Assembly: GCA_018829455.1 (NCBI GenBank)
Contig: JAHJUB010000049.1
Location: 1 to 5,577 of the forward strand
From: Candidatus Omnitrophota bacterium
GTDB lineage: Bacteria > Ratteibacteria > UBA8468 > MWAK01
Direction: 5' to 3'
Length of the DNA: 5,577 nt
The notes below the pieces were generated by a model, which saw only the letters and a list, made by a program, of their open reading frames with translations, was not told the DNA's origin and did not search any database. Shown here in pieces: positions 1 to 4,240 of the stretch (its first letter is position 1; every line of letters begins with the position of its first letter). Position numbers and translations under genes: made by a program.

Positions 1-266
1 AGCGAAAGGCTTACCAGCCAGATATTGCGGGCCAGGGAATCGGAAGCAGTGGCTGAAAGGCTGAGTTGGATCGCCTCCGGACCGTTTTTGAGGAGCGCGG
101 AAGTGATGGTACTGCTGGTGAGGATTGACATCAAAAAAGCCACGCCCAGAAACACGCTGGAAGAAACAACCAGCGCCCGTCCAAAACGAATCCTGATGTT
201 ACGTACGCTCATTTTGAAAGCCTCGCTTTTGGGTAGAGAAAGCTGCTTGCCGATTTTCTTAGCCAT
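1..266 (-). CDS. FtsX/MacB-type ABC transporter permease, N-terminal part (runs off left edge)
   Basis: Only the first 88 codons are visible; the stop lies left of the window. The ATG at 266-264 has a GAGGAG Shine-Dalgarno site 7 nt upstream. The protein opens with a short basic cytoplasmic stretch, then SEAFKMSVRNIRIRFGRA (residues 14-31), typical of the amphipathic entry into the first membrane helix of FtsX-like permeases. A hydrophobic helix follows at about residues 31-50, then a Ser/Thr-rich segment that would start the large extracytoplasmic domain. Such permeases work with a separate ATPase (not in view) to export substrates or transmit force across the membrane rather than import solutes. 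The start codon lies inside the end of the PqqD-like gene (8-bp overlap), which suggests translational coupling. The family call rests on the N-terminus only, so the substrate cannot be named. Confidence 0.75.
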   Translation of the reverse strand, partial: MAKKIGKQLSLPKSEAFKMSVRNIRIRFGRALVVSSSVFLGVAFLMSILTSSTITSALLKNGPEAIQLSLSATASDSLARNIWLVSLS

Positions 267-651
267 TTTTTGACTCCTCGGTGATTAAAAACCCGACAAT
301 AGAGCGTTGGGCAAGCGTTTTTAAGTAAATCATTACGCTCTGGCGGCTGTAATCTTCAGAAACGTTGTGCCTCTTCTTGAAATTGGCCACAATTTCCGAT
401 ACCGGAAGGTTCTGCCGGCAGTCGCGATAAACTTCGGCGCCCAGCTCGTCCAGCACCACCTTTTTTTCCCGTGGGACCACCAGTACGAAAGAAAGCAGGT
501 TTACGAAGAAGGATTTTTTTCGGGAAACGACGATAATCAATTCTTTCCCCTTTTCCTCCGTACGGACCGCCGTGTTTACCACAACTTTTGCGTTAAGAAC
601 TTCTTCCGGTGAAAGTATTTTTTTTCGCTTCATTATCCTATTTATTATCAT
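259..651 (-). CDS. PqqD-like (RRE-fold) protein next to an ABC permease
   Basis: A 130-residue protein if started at the ATG at 651. Residues 13-60 hold an N-terminal extension with a VVSRKKSFFVNLLS-type basic/hydrophobic stretch. About 59-122 match the PqqD family: a PREKKVVLDELGAEVYRDC segment, then an IVANF..RH..S helix and a final helix ending in L..R.IVGFL. In PQQ synthesis PqqD is a peptide chaperone, and the same wHTH-like fold serves as the RiPP recognition element. This extended version, as I recall it, is usually found beside FtsX-type permeases without PQQ genes, and its role is not established. I chose 651 because AAAGGA lies 6 nt upstream. The frame is open to a TTG at 714, which overlaps the peptidase stop but has no convincing Shine-Dalgarno site (that start gives 151 residues). 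An ATG at 633 is another possibility. The gene overlaps the permease start by 8 bp. Confidence 0.8.
   Translation of the reverse strand: MIINRIMKRKKILSPEEVLNAKVVVNTAVRTEEKGKELIIVVSRKKSFFVNLLSFVLVVPREKKVVLDELGAEVYRDCRQNLPVSEIVANFKKRHNVSEDYSRQSVMIYLKTLAQRSIVGFLITEESKNG
274..279 (-). promoter_or_regulatory. Ribosome binding site of the permease gene
   Basis: GAGGAG on the minus strand, 7 nt before the permease ATG. It lies inside the last codons of the PqqD-like gene, so it fixes the permease start and supports coupled translation. Confidence 0.8.
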
Positions 652-657
652 CTGCAG

Positions 658-663
658 TCCTTT
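658..663 (-). promoter_or_regulatory. Ribosome binding site deciding the PqqD-like start
   Basis: AAAGGA on the minus strand, 6 nt before the ATG at 651. It argues for this start over the upstream TTG at 714. Confidence 0.55.
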
Positions 664-710
664 TTTTGTCAATACCAAATTGCCGTTCCGTAAGACGAAC
701 CTGATTTTTT

Positions 711-1076
711 TCAATATTCTGCTAATTCTTTTTCGCTGAATCCGAAATGATGGCCCAGTTCATGCCGGAATACTTCTTTCACCCTTTTCTTGACCTGGGC
801 AGCATCTTTACCGAGCGATTCAATCGGTTTTCGATAAATGGTTATTTTGTCCGGTAAAACGTTGGTATAGGATACGCCCCTTTTCTTTACGGGGACGCCC
901 TGGTAAAGACCGAGAATGGAATAGGGGGATTTGACCCCCTGTTCTTTCAGTATTTCCCCGGAGGGAAAGTTCTCCACCACTACGTAGAGGTTGTCAATCT
1001 TTTTTTTAAACGAATCCGGTAATTCGTCAATCGCTTCCGTTACTAATTTTCGGAACTTTTTCTCTTCCATCTTCAT
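711..1076 (-). CDS. Minimal zincin-like metallopeptidase family protein
   Basis: A 121-residue protein of the small 'possible zinc metallopeptidase' type (PF06262/COG3824-like). The HExxH signature is HELGHHFG at residues 105-112: H105 and H109 would bind zinc and E106 would be the catalytic base. The third ligand is probably an acidic residue just downstream (E115 or E117), as expected for these minimal zincins. The earlier parts fit the family: an N-terminal helix ending in ELP (residues 18-20), the VVVENFPS strand at 32-39, the ILGLYQG motif at 54-60 and the ITIYRKPIE strand at 78-86. The length is usual for the family and there is no signal peptide, so it is probably cytoplasmic. Substrates of this family are poorly known. 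The ATG at 1076 has only a weak Shine-Dalgarno site, and a second ATG two codons later is possible. It lies between the HD-GYP gene (33-bp gap) and the PqqD-like gene. Confidence 0.85.
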   Translation of the reverse strand: MKMEEKKFRKLVTEAIDELPDSFKKKIDNLYVVVENFPSGEILKEQGVKSPYSILGLYQGVPVKKRGVSYTNVLPDKITIYRKPIESLGKDAAQVKKRVKEVFRHELGHHFGFSEKELAEY

Positions 1077-1101
1077 TCTTTAAGGGTTGGTTGTCCGTAA
1101 T

Positions 1102-1130
1102 ATTATAGTCTACACCGCGGCGAACTTGAA
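1102..1130 (-). promoter_or_regulatory. Possible weak internal promoter for the peptidase gene
   Basis: A perfect TATAAT at 1107-1102 (minus strand) lies 25 bp before the peptidase ATG, with a poor -35 candidate TTCAAG at 1130-1125 (17-bp spacer). It overlaps the end of the HD-GYP gene. It could allow expression independent of that gene, but the weak -35 makes this uncertain. Confidence 0.25.
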
Positions 1131-1718
1131 CCCTTTTTTGCTGAAAAGTTTTAAGCAGGCATCAACCGCTTTCGGTTCGTACAGAATCCCTCTATTTTTT
1201 GAGATTTCTTCCCGGGCTTTATCCAGACCCAAACCCGGTCGGTAAGGTCTTTCCGAAACTATATCTTCCATTACGTCGGCCACGGCGATAATCCTGGCTT
1301 CAAGGATGATTTTTTCGCCGGAAAGACCCTTCGGATAGCCGGAACCGTCCATTCGTTCGTGATGCTGAAGCACTGTTTGCTTAACCGGCCAGGGAAATTC
1401 AACTTCGGTGAGAATGTCATAACCCAGCTGAGGGTGACTTTGGATCATGCTCATTTCTACTTTGTTTAAGGGGTTGAGGTTGAGCAGGATTTCCGGTGGG
1501 ATGCGGATTTTCCCGATATCATGCAGAATTCCACCGATTCTAAGTCCGGTTATCTGTTCGGCCGGAAGATTCATTTCTTTTGCCATTTCACAGGCAAGCC
1601 GGGTCACCTGTGACTGGTGAACAGCGGTAAAAGGGTCTGGGTATTCCACGATTGAAACGAGGGCAAAAACGATTTTTTCCAGACTTATTTTTAATTCTTG
1701 ATTTTTCGCTTTTTCCAT
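1110..1718 (-). CDS. Stand-alone HD-GYP domain protein, putative cyclic-di-GMP phosphodiesterase
   Basis: A 202-residue protein that is almost entirely one HD-GYP domain. Visible signatures are H34 in the first helix, the HD pair in ILHDIGKIRIPPEIL (H66, D67), H95 in SHPQLG, the HHERMDGSGYP block (H119, H120, GYP at 127-129) and D148 in the AVADVMEDIVSERPYRP segment. All the usual metal ligands of a two-metal site are present. The extra Glu four residues before the first His, seen in three-metal members, is absent (F30 there). The family hydrolyses cyclic di-GMP, some members acting on other cyclic dinucleotides. No receiver, PAS, GAF or membrane segment precedes the domain, so input must come from a partner or from expression control. 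The ATG has GGGAAG 5 nt upstream and a good promoter. It is the first gene of the leftward block. Confidence 0.92.
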   Translation of the reverse strand: MEKAKNQELKISLEKIVFALVSIVEYPDPFTAVHQSQVTRLACEMAKEMNLPAEQITGLRIGGILHDIGKIRIPPEILLNLNPLNKVEMSMIQSHPQLGYDILTEVEFPWPVKQTVLQHHERMDGSGYPKGLSGEKIILEARIIAVADVMEDIVSERPYRPGLGLDKAREEISKNRGILYEPKAVDACLKLFSKKGFKFAAV

Positions 1719-1777
1719 ATCATCTTCCCGCTGAAATTTGCAGCCTATTTCAGGATTTGGTAACTATATCCCCTGCA

Positions 1778-1809
1778 ATTATATTATATTTTTTGCCCAG
1801 TCCTGTCAA
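1778..1809 (-). promoter_or_regulatory. Sigma-70-type promoter for the leftward operon
   Basis: On the minus strand a perfect TTGACA (1809-1804) is followed by an AT-rich block with two overlapping perfect TATAAT boxes (1788-1783, spacer 15; 1783-1778, spacer 20) and a TAATAT at the ideal 17-bp spacing. The exact -10 box is therefore unclear, but the -35/-10 pairing is strong and sits about 60 bp before the HD-GYP start. Confidence 0.6.
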
Positions 1810-1818
1810 ATTTACTTT

Positions 1819-1848
1819 TTGACCTTTTTTCAGGCAAAGTGATAAGAT
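1819..1848 (+). promoter_or_regulatory. Sigma-70-type promoter for the HEAT-repeat gene
   Basis: TTGACC (1819-1824), an 18-bp spacer and TAAGAT (1843-1848). Transcription would start near 1855, giving a leader of about 55 nt. It faces away from the divergent promoter, with only 9 bp between the two -35 boxes. Confidence 0.5.
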
Positions 1849-1874
1849 ATATTCATCTAATGCAAACGGAATAA

Positions 1875-1894
1875 CAATTTTAACGTAAAAATTG
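1875..1894 (+). repeat. Short inverted repeat in the leader of the HEAT-repeat gene
   Basis: CAATTTT and AAAATTG form a perfect 7-bp inverted repeat around a 6-nt loop, between the promoter and the Shine-Dalgarno site. It could be an operator or a weak leader hairpin. Being AT-rich, it could also be chance. Confidence 0.3.
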
Positions 1895-1899
1895 ATTTT

Positions 1900-1907
1900 G
1901 GAGGTGA
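1900..1907 (+). promoter_or_regulatory. Strong ribosome binding site of the HEAT-repeat gene
   Basis: GGAGGTGA, a near-complete anti-Shine-Dalgarno match, 4 nt before the ATG at 1912. It fixes the start and predicts efficient translation. Confidence 0.85.
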
Positions 1908-1911
1908 CCCG

Positions 1912-3474
1912 ATGGATTTACAAAAAGTACCGGGAAAAAAGAAAAATAACAGCGCGGTGATCGTGATTATAATCATAATCATCATTATCGCCATCGTGTT
2001 AGCCGTAGCGAGAGCGAGGAAATCTGTTGAACCAACAATCAGATTTCCATCTATAAATAAATCAGGGCAAACGCCGCCAGCAGAACCGGCGCCAGCGCCA
2101 GAAAGACCAAGGATACCAGAAGAACCAAAAGATAGTATCGGCGGTCTGGTTCAAAAACTGAAACACCGGAGCCTGGCGGTTCAATTGGTTGCGGCCGAAA
2201 AACTGGAGAAGATCGGCGAACCGGCTGTTCCCTATCTGATTAAAGCTTTGAAGGATAAGAATGCGGTGATGCGCAAAAATGCGGCTGAAATATTAGGCAC
2301 GATTAAAGACGTGCGCGCAATCGCGCCCTTGATTGCGTTGGGCAACGACCAGAAACTTGAGGTTCGGATGCAGGCAATCAACTCCCTGGTGGAGATCGGG
2401 CCGGCGGCGGCCGAGCCGTTAGCCGGCGCCCTGAAGGATAAAAACGAAAACATCAGGGTTGCTGCGGTGCAGGCGTTGAAGAGAATCGGCGAACCAACCG
2501 TTGAACCCCTGATTGCGCTCCTCAAGGATAAAGACCCGGCGGTTCGGCTGGAGGCCTTTCAGTTGCTGGTTTTAACTAAGGACAGCCGAATTGTTGAACC
2601 GGCGCTTTTTTTGTTAAAGGATGAAGACATACGTCTCCGTCAGAACAGCGCTTATTTTTTGGGTGAAGCAAGAGAGAGACGCGCGGTTTCACCCTTGATT
2701 GTTCTCTTGAAGGATTCAAACCGGAGCGTTCAGACGGCCGGGATTGAAGCGTTGGGTAAAATTGGCGAACCGGCGGTTCAACCACTGGTTGAGTTGTTAA
2801 AAAGCACGGATTATCCTTTCCGAATAAATGTCGCTTCGGCCCTGGGCAAAATCGGCGAGCCGGCGGTTAAACCCCTGCTGGTTACCCTTATGGATAAAGA
2901 CGTTTATTTACAGAGAGGTTCCGCGGAGGCCCTGGGTAAAATTGGCGAGCCGGCGGTGGCGCCGTTGCTTGTTTTTTTAAGAAAAGAGGACCCGGACGTT
3001 AGAATGATTGCGGCGGCGGCGCTTGGAAAGACAGGCGCCCCGGCCGTAGAACCACTGCTTATTTTGCTAAAGGATAGCGATTCCGGCACACGTTACAGTG
3101 CTGCGGCCGGATTGGGCGGGACCAATGACGCCCGGGCGGTTCAGCCGTTAATTTCCGCCCTTGCAGACGGAAATGTCAATGTTCAGTGGGCGGCGGCCTG
3201 GTCGTTAGGAGAGCTAAAAGATATCTGCGCGGTAAACCCCTTGATTGTCAAATTAAACAACTCGGAACCGTATGTCCGGGCGTCGGTCGCAGAAGCGCTG
3301 GGAAAGTTGAAGGATAAGAATGCGGTGGAGCCTTTGCTGGCGCTTTTGAATGACCAGAATTCCGTGGTGCAGTTGTATGCGGTTCACGCCTTAATCAGGA
3401 TAACCGGCCAGAATTTCGGAAAAGAGCAGTCGCCGTGGCGCGACTGGTGGAATAAGAATAACGCGGGGTTGTAA
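1912..3474 (+). CDS. Membrane-anchored HEAT-repeat (PBS lyase-type) protein
   Basis: A 520-residue protein with a basic N-terminus (KKK at 9-11), one very hydrophobic helix at about 14-33 containing eight consecutive isoleucines (19-26), a basic flank (RARK) and a Pro/Glu/Ala-rich linker at about 54-73. From residue 77 to the end there are about 14 tandem HEAT repeats of 30-31 residues, each with an LKDKD.xVR..AA.ALGKIGEPAV.PLL pattern. The last runs into ITGQNFG...WRDWW, an ending often seen in such proteins. HEAT solenoids are protein-binding scaffolds. Despite the 'PBS lyase' name there is no sign of phycobiliprotein genes, so a lyase role is unlikely. The solenoid is tethered to the membrane, but its side is unclear because both flanks of the helix are basic. 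The next gene starts 12 bp downstream, so the two were probably co-transcribed. No partner can be named. Confidence 0.9.
   Translation: MDLQKVPGKKKNNSAVIVIIIIIIIIAIVLAVARARKSVEPTIRFPSINKSGQTPPAEPAPAPERPRIPEEPKDSIGGLVQKLKHRSLAVQLVAAEKLEKIGEPAVPYLIKALKDKNAVMRKNAAEILGTIKDVRAIAPLIALGNDQKLEVRMQAINSLVEIGPAAAEPLAGALKDKNENIRVAAVQALKRIGEPTVEPLIALLKDKDPAVRLEAFQLLVLTKDSRIVEPALFLLKDEDIRLRQNSAYFLGEARERRAVSPLIVLLKDSNRSVQTAGIEALGKIGEPAVQPLVELLKSTDYPFRINVASALGKIGEPAVKPLLVTLMDKDVYLQRGSAEALGKIGEPAVAPLLVFLRKEDPDVRMIAAAALGKTGAPAVEPLLILLKDSDSGTRYSAAAGLGGTNDARAVQPLISALADGNVNVQWAAAWSLGELKDICAVNPLIVKLNNSEPYVRASVAEALGKLKDKNAVEPLLALLNDQNSVVQLYAVHALIRITGQNFGKEQSPWRDWWNKNNAGL
2755..2958 (+). repeat. Three near-identical DNA repeats inside the HEAT array
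   Basis: Blocks coding for GKIGEPAV start at 2755, 2845 and 2935, exactly 90 bp (30 codons) apart. They differ at only a few, mostly synonymous, positions over 24 bp. Related, more diverged copies lie near 2209 and 2479. They suggest recent duplication or gene conversion of single HEAT units. Confidence 0.7.
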
Positions 3475-3486
3475 AAGGTTCCCGGT

Positions 3487-3780
3487 GTGCTGAAAGCAAA
3501 CGTTATCGGCTCACTCTTAGGAATGAAGAAGATCTGGGTAAGGGTTCTGATTGATTTTTTTCTAATCGTGCTGGGAACGGTGGCGGTAACCGGCTTTCTT
3601 TCGCTCAAACCAAAAAGAATGCCCGTTATTCTCAGGCCGGCGGACCTGGGTCTCGGAAGTCAGGAGGTCATTTTTCAGACACGGGACGGAAAGACCCTGA
3701 AGGGCTGGTTTATTTCTTCGGAAAAGGCGCGGGGCACGATCATAGGTTGCCAAATCAAAACCAATCGGTGTCTGGGGTGA
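3487..3780 (+). pseudogene. Truncated membrane-anchored alpha/beta hydrolase, cut by an insertion sequence
   Basis: The frame starts at a GTG (3487) with AAAAGG 8 nt upstream; an ATG at 3523 is an alternative. It encodes a membrane anchor (about residues 18-38), then a PADLGLGSQEVIFQTRDG stretch (51-68) and LKGWFISSEKARGTIIGC (71-88). This matches the start of COG1073-type alpha/beta hydrolases: beta strands, a 'DG..L.GWF' turn, then the strand leading to the His-Gly oxyanion hole. At codon 88 (to 3750) the resemblance stops. The nine residues up to the TGA at 3778-3780 look unrelated and are probably read from mobile-element DNA. The nucleophile elbow and the rest of the catalytic triad are missing, so no active enzyme can be made from this part. 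The gene lies 12 bp after the HEAT-repeat gene and was probably in its operon. The remainder may lie beyond the right edge, on the far side of the element. Confidence 0.75.
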
Positions 3781-3783
3781 AGT

Positions 3784-3854
3784 CTTCCCCAAAAACTGGA
3801 CAGTCCCGATAGGTGTGTTTTAGCACATAGGGACAGCCAGTAAAAAGGGGGAAG
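3784..3854. repeat. Long imperfect palindrome near the IS edge
   Basis: Nested complementary arms lie around a central loop: CTTCCCC (3784-3790) with GGGGGAAG (3847-3854), CTGG..GTCCC (3796-3807) with GGGAC..CCAG (3830-3840), and TGTG (3814-3817) with CACA (3824-3827). The AAAAA tracts between the outer and inner arms do not pair. It may be a terminator, a subterminal transposase or host-factor site, or a separate palindromic repeat. Confidence 0.6.
3791..3840 (-). terminator. Possible intrinsic terminator for the IS genes
   Basis: Read on the minus strand, the inner part of the palindrome is a CTGG..GTCCC / GGGAC..CCAG hairpin followed directly by TTTTT (3795-3791). It lies about 110 bp after the stop of the small SH3-like gene. 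The stem has internal loops, so its strength is uncertain. It would keep IS transcripts from running antisense into the hydrolase and HEAT genes. Confidence 0.4.
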
Positions 3855-3950
3855 ATGAAGAAAGCACGTAACATATTAGCCTCAAATAGTCTGTAAATCG
3901 GCAAATCCTTACCGTGATTGATCCGCAAGTCCATTAAACCATCCGCACAA

Positions 3951-4211
3951 TCAAGAAACTTTTGTCACCGCCCAGGGAGGCACATACCAATAACCTTCCT
4001 GGCTTCTGATACTTAAACTCTTCCGGTTAACCCGGATGACGATGCCGGTAATTTCTCTGCCTTCCTGTTGAAAGCTGACCTGGTCTCCGATTTGAAATTC
4101 CCCTAACTTCTCAGAGAGTTTTGTCTGATGCAGTTCCCAAATCCGGCGGGCAATTCTGTCGTGTAATTCCGCTAACTCTTGGAGAGAAAGGTTTTCTATC
4201 TGGATATCCAC
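3951..4211 (-). CDS. Small helical plus SH3-like barrel protein, accessory gene of the IS66 element
   Basis: An 86-residue protein with no membrane segment. Residues about 7-34 form a Leu/Arg/Glu-rich amphipathic helix (LSLQELAELHDRIARRIWEL). Residues about 39-84 form a compact beta-rich unit, FQIGDQVSFQQEGREITG followed by IVIRVNRKSLSIRS and YWYVPPWAVTKV, which looks like a KOW/SH3-type barrel. I recall similar small proteins of unknown function with a 'GD.V.F....R..TG.V..LNRK...V' pattern, but I cannot name a family. The start is a GTG at 4211. An AGAAAGG sits directly against it, too close for normal spacing, and a TATAAT at 4224-4219 ends 7 nt before the GTG, so a leaderless start is possible. 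The gene follows the transposase stop by 29 bp on the same strand and is probably co-transcribed. Nucleic-acid binding or help in transposition is a guess. Confidence 0.7.
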   Translation of the reverse strand: MDIQIENLSLQELAELHDRIARRIWELHQTKLSEKLGEFQIGDQVSFQQEGREITGIVIRVNRKSLSIRSQEGYWYVPPWAVTKVS

Positions 4212-4240
4212 CCTTTCTATTATACCCGAAAATTCTTGAT

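Noticed and set aside
25..273. 82-codon plus-strand frame
   Set aside because: It is antisense to the permease start, which has a good ribosome site and a family-typical N-terminus.
367..612. 81-codon plus-strand frame
   Set aside because: It is antisense to the PqqD-like gene, has no family resemblance and no ribosome site of note.
2232..2785. Minus-strand frames inside the HEAT-repeat gene (2232-2525 and 2576-2785)
   Set aside because: They are antisense by-products of the GC-rich repeat codons; the plus-strand protein is unambiguous.
1912..3474. Phycobilisome lyase function for the HEAT-repeat protein
   Set aside because: The repeats are of the PBS-lyase HEAT type, but there is no cyanobacterial context and the protein has a membrane anchor; the name reflects the repeat family only.
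3384..3792. Minus-strand frames across the hydrolase fragment (3384-3608 and 3562-3792)
   Set aside because: The plus strand shows a recognisable hydrolase N-terminus; the minus frames resemble nothing I know.
3748..3825. Plus-strand frame with a protein-like GVWGEVFPKNWTVPIG stretch after the hydrolase break
   Set aside because: It is a different frame from the hydrolase, has only about two dozen codons, no start, and overlaps the palindrome. A frameshifted continuation of the hydrolase would need the His-Gly motif, which is absent.
3855..3896. 13-codon plus-strand frame starting MKKARNILAS after a GGGGGAAG
   Set aside because: It is too short, the ribosome-like sequence touches the ATG, and the purines are explained by the palindrome arm.
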